This document shows positions 1 through 12,037 of a stretch of 64,000 bases of DNA, in pieces. The first letter of the stretch is position 1, and each line of letters starts with the position of its first letter. The stretch is taken from positions 15,252,001 to 15,316,000 of the forward strand of contig JAUJPP010000012.1 of NCBI GenBank assembly GCA_030562195.1, in the 5' to 3' direction. The DNA is from Nipponacmea schrenckii (taxonomy: Eukaryota; Mollusca; Gastropoda; Lottiidae). Below the pieces are notes generated by a model. That model saw only the letters and a program-made list of their open reading frames with translations. It was not told the origin of the DNA and searched no databases. The position numbers were made by a program, and so were the translations under genes.

Positions 1-1085
1 TTTTGGCTAATAAACACTCTAGAAGGTACAATTCATGACCAATGTTGACAAAACTCACTGAAACTGTTGGATATCGCAAGGGATGAGACTAATTGAAAAC
101 TAAAAATATCAAAATATATCTAATATGAATTAGTGCCCTTGTTCTTTTAAACGCGTTCGATTTTTGCCTCGTAAACACTCTACATGGCATAATTCTTGAT
201 GGATTTCGATGAAACTTGGTGTGAGAGTGTGTTATAACTCAAGGATGAACCCTATTGAAAATCAGCGAAATCGAAAAATTTTTTAGTATGAGTTACTGCC
301 CTTGTTCTTGAAAACGCATTCAATTTTAGCTTGTAAACATTCTAGAAAGAACTATTCTTAATGGATTTTGATTAACTTTGGCTTGAGTATTTGTTTTTAC
401 CCAAGGATGAACCCTATTATAAATCAAATAGATAGAAATATTTAGTGTCAGTTATAGCCCTTGTTCTTGAAAACGCGTTCAATTTTAGCTTGTAAACACT
501 CTAGAAAGAACAATTTTTAATGGATTTTGATGTAACTTGGCTGTGTTATTTGTTGTCTCCCAAGGATGAACCCTATTGAAAATCGAAAAATATTTAGTAC
601 AAGTTTTTGACTCTAGAAACAACAATTTTGAATGGATTTTGATGAAACTTGGCTTTAGTATTTGTTTTCTCACAATGATAAACCCTATTGAAAATCAGAT
701 AAATCGAAAAATATTTAGTGTCAGTTATTGCGCCTGTTTCAAAAACGCTTTCAACTTTTGGCTTGTGGACACTCTAAAAAATTCCTTTTTGACAAAACTC
801 GCTGAAATTGTTTAATATCAACCAAGGATGAGCCTTATTAAGAATTAAAAATATCAAAATATTATTAAGGGTGAACCCTATTGCAAATCATAAAAATACC
901 GAAAAATATTTAATGAGTTGTTATTAGGTACAATTCTTGACAGTTTTTAATGAAACTAGAGACCCTAGAAAAAAATAGGTTGGAAGGTTGAATATTTCAT
1001 TCAACTTATTGTAACTTTACTGAAAAGTTTTTATTTGAAATAAATGCTGCCAGTGGGCGTATATTACCTTGCCTGGCAAGCTATC
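1..1085 (+). repeat. Array of ~120-140 bp repeat units with a hairpin-bearing end
   Basis: Diverged head-to-tail units share the blocks 'aaacactctagaa', 'atggattttgatgaaacttgg', 'aaggatgaaccctattgaaaa' and 'tcgaaaaatattta'. Short ORFs in the array are by-products of the repeat. The right end (about 1045-1085) reads cagtgggcgta, then CTTGCCTGGCAAG, a small palindrome. The same terminal segment occurs inverted at 20559-20595, so it looks like a true element end. The left end lies outside the window. The layout resembles the tandem-core 'pearl' or Helentron-derived elements known from bivalves; that assignment is inference. Confidence 0.75.
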
Positions 1086-3193
1086 TTCCATTTTTATTTA
1101 CGACCTGTATCATTGAATTCAAGCTGGATACATGTTCTATTATTAAGACCTCATTTTCACTGAGCGCTCAATTAGATCAGACTGATTAATTGAAATGTAG
1201 TAGAACAAACGGTACATCTGTAAAATTACAGTTCTCGAATCTGCATAAATTTATGCAAAACGCCCACTCAAGTATCATTTTGACCCTTTAAGTTGTATGA
1301 TTGTAGACATTTATTTCATTTCTCGGAGGTGCAATGACTAAATAGTATTATCTATATACAACTCAATATACCCATTAAACTAAATAACTCAAATAATTCT
1401 AAGCGTGTTTTGAAAAATTAAGTAATAATCCATAATCCACGTAGTTTAATATATTTATAAGATTCTGTTGTGTATATTCGACACCAAATAAGTCCACTGA
1501 TGAACAAACCCAGTTTTCATTTTTCATTTTTTGGGGTTAATCCTTTAAGGTAGTTTACCTTCAATACGGAACACGCTTCCAGAAGAAATAGGGCGTTGAC
1601 TTTCCACCTCGCTATCCTCGTGGAATAAGATTATGTTTTGAATAATCCTAAGTTGCCTTCTTGAGTGGATTTATAATTTATGTTATGTCTTATTTTGTAA
1701 ACTTGTTAGTCCGGGACGTAATCTAACACTTTACTTAGTTGCTAAGTGGTAGTATACACTTGAGTGGTATCCAATATACCTTTGTTTTGTGTTGAGAATG
1801 GATTAGTATAATCTCTGTAACGCGATCTTATTTGTTTCTAGTTTGTATCCAGTTCGTCACGTAAAGGTTTAATTTTATAACTAATATTGTTAAATTCATT
1901 ATAAACGTGAGTAGAATTATTGATATTTTTCAAATGTAAAATATAATGTAAGGAACGTTTGTGAGCTAGATGATCATCCTTCGAACAAACCCGATGTCAC
2001 TCTGAAAGGATACCAAGTTGACACCAGAGAATCAACGCAATTGGATACATTAAAACTTCAGTAGATTTATGCTTTGAATACGTTACTCACAGTTCTGTTT
2101 TACGTAGGAATGTATTTGCCACATTTATCTCTGGCCTGACACGATTATCCAAAACAAAATGGGCCAAAAATTTTAAGGGCATTTTAAATATGGAAGGGTT
2201 TTTAGGTCTAAAAAAGATGATCGGCTAATTTGTGTAATGCATTGTTGAAATGTTCAGAATGTCAAAAATACTTATTATGATACCGTAAACTTGGTCATAT
2301 TGCGTAAATGAATTATAATAAAACAAATGTCTTTTGTCATTTGCTCACTTATAACACGTTTACATATCAGGTTGGTATTATCATTTTCGACATATCATTT
2401 TCGAAATATCTTTTTCAACATTTCTCAAAGGTCAATATCCAATATGAGGTCAAAATGGCCTTAGAAATGGTTCTAGAAAAAGTATTTCGCAAAATGATAA
2501 CTTCGAAGGAAATAACTGATTGTCTATTGATAGGAAAATTTAACAACATGGCTCAGTTACGGTATTTTAGAAAACATTCTGAACATGTTTATGACTAATG
2601 CATTTACAAATTAAACAGATCATTTAATTTAGTCAAAATATTACTTATTTCGAAAGGACTATAATAAAGAAAAATTATGACAAGGTGTACTATGCATGGA
2701 TTTGCACATTTGAAATTTCCGTGGCTTTATGCAAAAGCAGACTCATCTTGATAGTTATGAGCAAGAACTTACCAATTTAGCGAAAAGAATAAGTGCACGA
2801 CAGATCATGATTGCACATAATTCGAATTTATGGATATCTATATTATTAAAGTCAAGAAGCGTTAAATGAAATAGAATGTGGTTGATAGAACCCTAACTTT
2901 TCTGATCTAAATGGTGCTAATAAGACCGACCGATGAAAGTTTATGAGGAAATAACGTTGTTAAGACGCTTTAGGATATAACCTGATTGTATAATTCGATT
3001 AATTGATTGAGGTTGATCTTTAGACAGTATATGCAAACATGTCTCTGTTATTGACAAACGGGGCCTCGTGTTTAGGACCATACATTCGAACATAGAAGCT
3101 TTTATGCTCGCTCTCACAAGATAAATTAGTAACAAACATAAATTCACGGTATCATAGAATGGATATAATGACCTTTTCTGAACAATCAAACAA
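1086..3193. other. AT-rich non-coding stretch
   Basis: No domain-bearing ORF was found. The longest frame (2308-2598, 96 codons) has low-complexity, AT-driven composition and no recognisable motif. The last ~30 bases end in ...aaacaag, a possible splice acceptor for the exon that follows. This stretch may therefore include upstream intron of that gene. Confidence 0.4.
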
Positions 3194-4078
3194 GTGACGC
3201 GATTAAAAGACTATGCCATCGAGAAACGGATGATGGAGCGGAGACGAGAACGAATTAATAAGCGCAAACGGGATATTGTGATGGAACGAGCAAGATCTGC
3301 GGACGCAAGGGTTAAATCAAACGAGTATGTTGACGCTGAATTACAATCCAACGCATCGGACACAAAATTACTACGCAAGCGTCCACCAACTGAACCGCGT
3401 CGTAACACAAATTATCAGCAAAAACAACCAATGGGTCTGCCTCCAACCGGGAAAGCATCATCCCTTCAGAGATTGGACACCAAAGACCTTGATATCACAT
3501 GTAAAGATTTTGAAAATGGTGTGTTTGTGACAGAACTCATAAAGAATGAAAACAAATTACCGAATGTGTTTGGCACGAATCAACGTTCGGCGTCTTTGTC
3601 AAGATTACATAATCATACAGATTCGAGATCCACACACCATGAGCACTCTGAGATTAGACTGTTTGACAGAAATGGTAAACCGAAACCATTGAGTGACAGA
3701 GTCAAGGAATTTCTTCAAGAGCAACAGGACTTTAATACTGATCCCCATTTAAAGGATTCGAGAAATAAGTGGAATCTGATAGAACAGAAAGCCAAGTCAA
3801 AGAAAAAGCTCCAATTGATCAACAGAGAGTCGAGTCTGACTTTGGATAAAGGACAGTTGGAAAATGCATTTGATGAGTTTTGTTCGGACAATTCTAAGGA
3901 AGGTTTTCAGAAAATGGTCAAAATGGCAGCAAAACTCAAAGCCAAAGTCGCCGTTGCAAGGAATCAATCATGGATACCAGCTCTAGCCACGATTAAATTC
4001 ACCAAACGACTCCTTGAGAAACGGAAGCAAGCTGTAGCAAGACTTAATCCACAAATTACAGTTGAAAGTGTGTCTTGA
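3194..4078 (+). CDS. Unrecognised basic protein, probable 3'-terminal exon
   Basis: An uninterrupted 294-codon frame with coding-like composition in an otherwise AT-rich region. The frame opens directly after an AG (3192-3193), so it may be the last exon of a longer gene; the first ATG in frame is at 3227. Residues 5-35 are very rich in Arg, Lys and Glu and should form a charged helix. The middle (about 60-150) is polar and probably disordered. The C-terminal 90 residues are Lys-rich and helical. There is no signal peptide, membrane segment or cysteine pattern. I recognise no family, so cytosolic or nuclear location is only inferred from charge. An antisense 65-codon frame inside it is a shadow. 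Confidence is for 'real coding exon', not for any function. Confidence 0.6.
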   Translation: MTRLKDYAIEKRMMERRRERINKRKRDIVMERARSADARVKSNEYVDAELQSNASDTKLLRKRPPTEPRRNTNYQQKQPMGLPPTGKASSLQRLDTKDLDITCKDFENGVFVTELIKNENKLPNVFGTNQRSASLSRLHNHTDSRSTHHEHSEIRLFDRNGKPKPLSDRVKEFLQEQQDFNTDPHLKDSRNKWNLIEQKAKSKKKLQLINRESSLTLDKGQLENAFDEFCSDNSKEGFQKMVKMAAKLKAKVAVARNQSWIPALATIKFTKRLLEKRKQAVARLNPQITVESVS

Positions 4079-5104
4079 ACCATGTAATGCACTCATTGTT
4101 GCAATGTACAGTCTTCCGCCATTCCACAATAGTCTCATGTTTTCTTGTTTATGTATGTCTGTCATTTTCCTTCAGATGTATAAGATACCTGTAATTGTGT
4201 AAATGTTTAACCTGTACAAGACATGACTATGCCAACAATTGCTAAAACTATCTTAAAACCTATCCGAGAGCTATCATAAAAAGCGAAAATTGCATGAACC
4301 ATAAACGTCTGACAGAAATCGATGATATCACTATCGTATCAGATGCCCCTAAACAGTTTAGATAACCCCCTTAATCTAGGCATGATTTCTAAATAGCAAT
4401 TCATCAGGCACTACATATAACAACTTGCCGAGTTCTCTATGAAAAACAAAAATGGCGTAAAAAAAGTTTTTGACAATTTGTATTATGGATGCGCAAATTC
4501 CTTTTGAAATACATTTGTTTTGTGGAAATGTACATTGACAGCAAATTGGTAAAAAAAAAAAATTTTGTTATGATTTCATTAGTTTATTTTCACGTGTCCT
4601 GAATCACAAATCGGTTGATCAGTTCCTCTTGCATTAAATGGATCATAAACATGTTTTCCAAATTTTGCAGTGTATCGGAGACATTGAAATCATCAACTTA
4701 CAGCATTCCAATTTTTAATCGGGCTTTTGATGTCCTTGAAATTTCTCTAATTAATCTTAGTCCCAATACATATGTGAGAAAACCTCTTTATAATCCATTA
4801 ACAATTGTTCTTAAACATTGAATTTATAATTGCTTTCATAAATGTTCGACTTTGAGCATAATACGGCACATGTTCGTAAATATTTGGTGGGTTTAAATTG
4901 TGAAGGTGTTAACAACATATCATGAAACTATGCATGCATATAATTTGAAATACCTGCAATAACGCCTTTACTTTAAAAAAAAAAACTTTAAATTCGCTGA
5001 TTTCATTTTCAAAGATAGTTTACCAGTCATTGATTTTGAAAAAAAAATTGACAGTACAGTAACAATCAGCGGAATTAAATATTTAACCTTTCGACATATA
5101 CATT
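4079..5104. other. Probable 3' UTR then AT-rich intergenic DNA
   Basis: It begins with likely 3' UTR of the preceding exon, with no clear AATAAA close to the stop. The rest holds several A-rich tracts (around 4550, 4976 and 5040) and no supportable gene. It ends at the hairpin that opens the large repeat block. Confidence 0.4.
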
Positions 5105-8100
5105 TTTATACGCCCACACATTAATGTAGGCGTATAAAGTCGCCGCCCCTGCCTGCCTGCCTGCCTGCTTGCCTACCTGCCTGTCTGTCTGTCTGTCTGT
5201 TGTGAACACGATAGAGACAACATTTCTTGATGGATTTTAATGAAACTTGGAATGAGTCTTTGTCATGACCCAAGGATAAAGCCTATTGAAAATAAAACCA
5301 ATTGAAAGATATTTACTATGAGTTATTGCCCTTGTCCTGAAATTCCTGAAATTTCTTGTGAACACGATAGGGAGCCGGGTTCTTGATAGAATTTGATGAA
5401 ATTTGTTATAACTCAAGGATGAGACCCTATTAAAATCAGACCAATCAAAAAATACTTATTGAGTTATTGCCTTTGTTCTTAAAAACGTGTTCACTTTATC
5501 AGCCTCTCACAATTGTTGTGAACACGATAGAGACCACATTCCTTGATGGATTTTAATGAAACTTGGAATGAGACTCTGTAATGACCCAAGGATGAAGCCT
5601 ATTGAAAATAAAACCAATCGAAAACTATTTACAATGAGTTATTGCCCTTGTCCTGAAATTTCTTGTGAACACGATAGGGAGCATTGAAAATAAACCAATC
5701 GAAAAATATTTACTATGAGTTATTGCCCTTGTCCTGAAATTTCTTGTAAACACTTTAGGGAGCCGGCACATTTCTTAATGGATTTTAATGAAACTTGGAA
5801 TGAGTCTTTGTAATGAATGACCCAAGGATGAAGCCTATTGAAAATAAAACCAATCGAAAAATATTTACTACGAGTTATTGCCCTTGTCCTGAAATTTCTT
5901 GTGAACACGATAGGGAGCCGGGTTCTTGATAGAATTTAATTGAACTTGGTGTGAGTGTTTGTTGTAACTCAAGGATGAAGCCTATTGGAAATAAAACCAA
6001 TTGAAAAATATTTACTATGAGTTATTTCCTTTGTCCTGAAATTCCTTGTGAACACGATAGGGAGCCGGGTTCTTTATGGAATTTGATGAAACTTGGTGTG
6101 AGTGTTTGGTTATAACTCAAGGTAAGACCCTATTGAAAATCAGACCAATCAAAAAATATTTATTGAGTTGTTGCCCTTGTTCTTAAAAACGTGTTCACTT
6201 TATCCGCCTCTGATACCTCTTGTCCACCCCCTGGATAACTAAGGCTGTCAATGGTGGGCGTTTTTTCGATGGGCCATCGCTACTTTTTCAAGGGTGATAA
6301 ATGCACAATATTACAAAGTTTTATTAAAATCTGTCAGAAATTGCATCTAATATAAAGGCAATAACTCATTAAATATTTTTTGGTTCTCAATAAGGTTCAT
6401 CCTTGGGCGAAAACAAACAATTTCAACAAGTTTCATCAAAATCTGTAAAGAATCGTGCCTTGTAGAGTGTTTATGAGTTAAAAATCGAAATCGTTTTAAA
6501 GAACGAGGGCAATAATTCATAATAAATATTTTGCGATATTTCCTATTTTCAATAAGGTTTATTCTTGGGTGACAATTAAAAATTTCAACAAGTTTTTTCA
6601 AAATCTGTAAAGAATTCCAGAATGTTTACCAGCTAAAATTTTGACGCATTTTAAAAAACAAAGGGCAATAACTGATACTAAATATTTTTCAATTTACCTG
6701 ATTTTCCATAGGGTTCATCCTTAGGTGATTTCAAATACTCGTGCAACGATTCATTAAAATCCTTAAAGAATTGTGCCTTGTAGAGTTTATATGATCCAAA
6801 AAGCAAACGCATTTTAAACAACAAGGGCCATAAATTATTTAAAATATATTTCGATACTTTTGGTTTTCAATAAGGTTCATCTTTGGGTGATATTAAACAA
6901 TTTCAGCAAGTTTTGTCAAAATCGTTCAAGAATTGTGCCACGTAGTGTGTTTACGAGCCAAAAATCGAACGGGTTTTAAAGAACAATGAGTCTCTGTAAT
7001 GACCCAAGGATGAAGCCTATTCAAAAGACAACCAATCGAAAAATATTTACCATGAGTTATTGCCCTTGTCCTGAAATTTCTTGTGAACACGATAGGGAGC
7101 ATTGAAAATAAAACCAATCGAAAAATATTTACTATGAGTTATTGCCCTTGTCCTGAAATTTCTTGTAAACACTTTAGGGAGCCGGCACATTCCTTAATGG
7201 ATTTTAATGAAACTTGGAATGAGTCTTTGTAATGAATGACCCAAGGATTAAGCCTATTGAAAATAGAATTTAATTAAACTTGGTGTGAGTGTTTGTTGTA
7301 ACTCAAGGATGAAGCCTATTGGAAATAAAACCAATTGAAAAATATTTACTATGAGTTATTTCCTTTGTCCTGAAATTTCTTGTGAACACGATAGGGAGTC
7401 GGGTTCTTGATTGAATTTGATGAAACTTGGTGTGAGTGTTTGTTATAATTCAAGGATAGACACTATTGAAAATCAGACCAATCAAAAACTATTTATTCAG
7501 TTGTTGCCCTTGTTCTTAAAAACGTGTTCACTTTCAGCCTCTGATACATCTTCTCCACCCGGATAACTTAGGCTGCCAATGGTGGGCGTATTACGATGGG
7601 CCATCGCTATTTTTTCAAGGGTGAAAAATGCACAATATTACAAAGTTTTGTTAAAATCTATCAGAAACTGCATCTAATATAAAAGCAATAACTCATAAAA
7701 TATTTTTTGGTTCTCAATAGGGTTCATACTTGGGCGAAAACAAACAATTTCAACAAACAATTTCTAAAGAACAATGGCAATAATTCATATTAATTTTTTT
7801 TCATTTTCAATAGGGTTCATCCTTTGATGACATCAAACCTTCAGCAAGTTTTGTCAAAACTGGTCATGAATTTTACCCACTAGAGCGTTAACGAGACAAA
7901 AAGTTGAACATATTTTAAAATAAACAAGGGCAATAAATTTATAAATATTTTTTTCAATTTAACTGATTTTAAATAGGGTTCATTCTTGGGTGATAACAAA
8001 TACTCTTAAGCCCAGTTTATTTAAAATCCATTAAGAATAGTTATTTCTAAAGTGTTTACAAGCTAAAATTGAACGCGTTTTCAAGAACAAGTGCAATAGC

Positions 8101-8455
8101 TCATTCTTAATATATTTCGATTTCGCTGATTTTCAATAGGGTTCATCCTTGAGTTATGACACACTCTTACACCAAGTTTCTTCAAAATCCTTCAAGAATT
8201 GCACATTGTAGAGTGTTTACGAGCCATTCAAGAACAAGGGCAAGAATTCGTGCTATTTTTTTCTGATTTCGCTGATTTTCAACATGTTTCATCCTTGCGT
8301 GATCATAAAAACTTATATCTAGATTCGTCAAAATCCGTCAAGAATCGCGCCTTCTGGAGTGTTTACGAATGGAAGGACGGGCGGGCGGACGGACGGACGG
8401 ACATGGGTGACAACAGAATACACCCTCCATTTCATGTGGGCGTTTAAAATCGTTT
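5105..8455. repeat. 3.3-kb repeat element: hairpin ends, internal units that switch orientation
   Basis: The left end at about 5107-5136 is a short palindrome, tatacgccc...ggcgtata, followed by CCTG/TGTC microsatellite. The right end (about 8380-8450) has a GGACGGACG run and then a tgtgggcgtt end. Between them, units of ~120-160 bp run forward to about 6200 (blocks 'gaacacgatag', 'atggattttaatgaaacttgg'). A 'gatgggccatcgct' junction follows at about 6270 and again near 7595. Most units after it run in reverse ('aaggttcatccttgg', 'caagtttcatcaaaat'), with a forward patch at about 6985-7520. Same family as 1-1085, 29440-29700 and 62985-63480. Confidence 0.75.
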
Positions 8456-9039
8456 TGACATGCCTTCTATAATATGTTGCTATGAAAACTTATTCATTAA
8501 AAAGAAACGCTTTGCTAACTTTGAACTAGTGATGTCAGTTCAAAGTTCATTCTCAATTGAAACCTAATAAAGTTCATTAATTATCATTCCGCTGAGATGG
8601 AAAGATTAAGGTTAATCGGCTTTAGATACTATAAAGCCTTACCTGATGATAATGTCAAGAAAATCATATATAGAGGCCTACTGGTGTTTCTACAATTTTA
8701 TTGACTATCATCTAAGGGATATTGTCAATAGGTAAGTTATTTAATGTGTCTAAAAACATTGTCAATCTTTATGGGTATTAGTAAATGATGCTTCGAACAA
8801 CTAAAAATATTCACGAATTTCATTGCATATCGAGATCACATTTACAAACCGACTAAGTGACTTTGATTGTTCGAAGGACATCCTAGCCTCTATAATCCAG
8901 TCCCTCTTTGTTTCCACTTAATAGATGAGCAGTAACTTTCGTTTGAAATATTAATAATTAATATAACAAATGTTAAATACTAGCTGAAAGAATTTGTGGC
9001 GATTTCTGTTGTACACAAGATGTGGGGACTTCTTGACCG
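8456..9039. other. Intergenic DNA without recognisable features
   Basis: AT-rich unique-looking sequence. No ORF with a motif, no tRNA and no obvious repeat end was found. Confidence 0.35.
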
Positions 9040-9360
9040 AGTCATTCGCAACCTGTTTCACTAAATTCAACCTTCTAGGAATATTTTTCCAGTCCAATAT
9101 GCCACATGAAAACCTAGCCAATACTTTTGAACAAAAATTCCATATATCATTACGCTACCATGAAAATTTTGAAATAAACAAAATGAAAGTGGACCGACCA
9201 CTACATTTTATCAACATCCGTTTGACTGTCACTGAATATGAAACGACTAGTTCTTGAATAACCCTTCAACGTGTACATCTCTCAACCACGAACATCTGAA
9301 AGAAAAAATTGCAGTTTGTGACATCAAATTCCAAGTCTAGACTAAGAATTAGTCAAAATA
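9040..9360 (+). repeat. Dispersed repeat, copy 1
   Basis: This ~300-bp stretch is homologous, in the same orientation, to about 26795-27140. Shared blocks include 'ccatgaaaattttgaa', 'aaacaaaatgaaagt' and 'tcaaattccaa'. Similarity is interrupted by indels, so both are old copies. The 87-codon ORF inside it is not conserved in the other copy and is not called as a gene. Confidence 0.55.
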
Positions 9361-10634
9361 GGGGGATGCTAAAATATTAAAAGGGAGGGAGAAAGAGAAT
9401 TTCGAAAAATAACACAAACTAAATTCAGGCAATTATTTGCATAAACACTTATTCTGTGTTTCGAAAATGCTAATGTTTTTGTATTTATATTTATTAACAG
9501 AATATTATATTATGTATATTATACATGCACATAATATAACATTTACAAGTATTAAATGTACATGTATAATATTTTATACATGAAATACATTATACGTCCT
9601 GCTATACAAATCACCACGGGACTATTATATCAGAGATATTAAAGTAAACTATATTTGATTAAAATAGATCAACCGTAAGAAACAATATAAAATGTAGTGT
9701 TTAAAGGTTTATGTAAAATATTTGTTTAAAATTGTTCTTGTATTAATGAAACTTTGTTGGTACGAAACCGAAAAAATCATTTGGAGAATAATTTCTTAAT
9801 GTGATTTCTAGTGCAAAAGTGCAATAAAGAGTTTTGGGAGATTTTTATAAAATTTTCGACAACAATTAAAGGTTAACATTTATCGAGCCATGTTATGGTA
9901 TTATAAGTAAACAAGAGAGTGAAATGAAGTCTTTCACAAGGTTAATGTTTCTAGATTGATGATATAATTTTATATAATGGACACTTTAACGTAGATTATA
10001 GTTTAAAAAGTTTTATAATATAAATGGATAAAAATCCTGGAATAATGTAAATATATATATATATATATCATAAATTGTTTTAAACTCGACCAATACATTA
10101 CTTTTAATAACATTATCATCATGTTAAATTAGCGGATGAATGCAAGGACATATAATACAGGGTACATGGACTAGGTCGGTGGCCGGGGAGTGAATTTGCA
10201 TAAATTTGATTTATAATAGGGAGGCAACTCCAACGAAACACTTTACTAAAATGTTTTTTTTTAAAAATAATATCTGTAATCTTGGGAGTTCGGATTTCTT
10301 TGTACAAAGTGATTGAGTTACAATCTTTTTCAATAAATTATAATACAAAGACATATAAAAAACAATATGATAATGAAAGCTGTGTGGCATCCAATGGGCA
10401 AACTTACAATTCGTTTAAATTGTGACCCCCGTATATTGTTAGAGTTTGTACTTACTATAGTATACATTTTTTAGAGACTATATTATTGGTATTTTGAAAA
10501 TTTCATCCAGGGTGATATCGTACAAGGCCAATGTTCGATTCACAATGGGAATTGTACTTGCTCTGGAATAATCTTGTCTATTGTTCATTGTAGAGATCCA
10601 TCGACACGTGTAGTCATAATATGCAACCACCGAA
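9361..10634. other. AT-rich intergenic DNA
   Basis: It contains a short TA microsatellite near 10050-10068 and no supportable gene. The last ~100 bases may include the promoter and 5' UTR of the small secreted-protein gene that follows. Confidence 0.35.
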
Positions 10635-10922
10635 ATGACACAGGAGTACTTCATCATTCTTATTTTGGTCTGTAACGTACCTTACTCCGTCTGTTGGTTC
10701 AATACTAACTTCAACAGTTTTCAAAGTTTTTCTCCCGCTTATTTCAACTGTAAACTTTTTCCGAATTATAATGACACTTCCTCCTATTTTAGAGAGTGTG
10801 AAGATTTTTGGGGCCGCACCAAAAAGAGATTTAATATGAACTGCAGAAGTGGGAATAAATTTAGTGACACTTTTAAACGTTGTGTTAATCCGGAGAGATT
10901 CTACAGAAGATGCTTTGGATAA
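10635..10922 (+). CDS. Small secreted chitin-binding-like (peritrophin A / CBM14-type) protein
   Basis: A single-exon 95-codon frame. Residues 1-20 are hydrophobic (ILILVCN) and fit a secretion signal. The mature part is one compact domain with cysteines at 39, 55, 70, 83 and 93. It has the aromatic pattern before Cys55 (SSYFREC) and the 'GNKFSDTFKRC' block typical of CBM14 chitin-binding domains, where an aromatic ladder binds chitin outside the cell. CBM14 normally has six cysteines. The second is missing here (around residue 48), so one disulphide may be lost or the fold may differ. A shell-matrix, mucus or defence role is inference. It lies alone between repeats and no second exon was seen. 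Confidence 0.6.
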   Translation: MTQEYFIILILVCNVPYSVCWFNTNFNSFQSFSPAYFNCKLFPNYNDTSSYFRECEDFWGRTKKRFNMNCRSGNKFSDTFKRCVNPERFYRRCFG

Positions 10923-11746
10923 TTAAAGGAGAACTGCTGATGGAAATTTTGTCTCTAAAAGTACATGGACATTGTCCAATTTTATGAACTTGACAATTCT
11001 GAAAAAGTCCAGAAGTATAAGAATATTTAACCATGATATACATTTTTTTCTCATCAGTATTTTACGCTATGAAATGCTATTGCTACTTTCGATACCTGCC
11101 GTGAAAATGGTGTTAACGTCTTCCTCACAATCTCTGCGCAAAAGTATGGGCAATATTTAGGACGAAATACTTGACTGACGTTGTTACAGTTCAAAGGGCG
11201 AGAAACTTTATACCAATTGGAAATTTACAACATTAACCCTGTGAACGTGGGAATCACAAAAAGTATCGAATGTAGAATGATATTACAAACTATTTTCGTG
11301 CGTGTCCCTAATGGAGTTTTGACAAATAGTATAATTACTATTATGAACTATTTCTATGATATCGGCACTTTCATTTGATCTTTTCATGGGCGGCACAGAA
11401 CCGTTGTATAAATCGTTTAATTCGAATATTTAGCACGATTTGTTCTGTAAAAGGTATAGAGAGAGGGGGAGGGGCTATAGTTGTCTGCACAGGGTACATA
11501 TTTGCCCCATCTTCATCATGTGCCACAACAATCAAAACAATATAAATTTTATTCATACCATCATTGTGTACAATATAATAGATAATTTACCATTATTGAA
11601 ACTTGCATTACTTTCATTTTTATCAAGGTTTGTGCGCTCGATAATTTTGCCGGCGAACACAAAACAATATCATCGTTAGAAAATAGAGACATACGATTAT
11701 GGACCTAACAAACACTACTGGCTTACATACCAAAATATAGCAAAGG
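10923..11746. other. Intergenic DNA after the small secreted protein
   Basis: It presumably includes the 3' UTR of the preceding gene. Short frames of 60-80 codons on both strands overlap each other and have no motif. Nothing else is supportable. Confidence 0.35.
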
Positions 11747-11920
11747 TTATTTATTTAGATAGAGGGGTGGAAACTACTATCTCGTAGTTCCGGGAAAGCA
11801 CGGGCCTAGGAATCAGACCTAATTTTTATTTCCTCGCACCGATCGGGATTCGAACCCACGGCACCTAGTCGCCTAGCAGACGACAGTCCAACTCGCTAAC
11901 CACTGAGCCATTCACCACAA
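11747..11920 (-). mobile_element. tRNA-derived SINE
   Basis: On the minus strand the element starts near 11920 with a tRNA-like head. The RNA polymerase III A box is TGGCTCAGTGG (11900-11910) and the B box is GGGTTCGAATCCCG (11844-11857). Instead of a tRNA 3' end, it runs into ~90 bases of unrelated body and ends in an AAAT-type repeat tail near 11747. An internal pol III promoter, an unrelated body and a simple tail define a SINE rather than a tRNA gene. Confidence 0.8.
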
Positions 11921-11923
11921 AGG

Positions 11924-12037
11924 TATAAGTAATTTATCGCACGTTTTCATTTGTTAGCTGATTTAAAAGCCTCGCCCTTAGGGCTCGGCGTTTAAGTCGG
12001 TTAACTCATGAAAACTGTGCGATAAATATTACTTATA
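11924..12037. repeat. Fold-back (palindromic) element
   Basis: Arms of about 27-30 bp (from 11924 'tataagtaatttatcgc' and the imperfect complement ending at 12037) enclose a second small palindrome, gcctcgcccttagggctcggc-like. It abuts the SINE head. It is probably a fold-back MITE with no coding capacity. Confidence 0.65.

Noticed and set aside
2308..2598. 96-codon ORF as a gene
   Set aside because: AT-driven composition, no motif, no splice or promoter context.
11840..11920. tRNA gene
   Set aside because: A and B boxes are present, but there is no complete cloverleaf, and the sequence runs into a SINE body with an AAAT-type tail. Called as a SINE.
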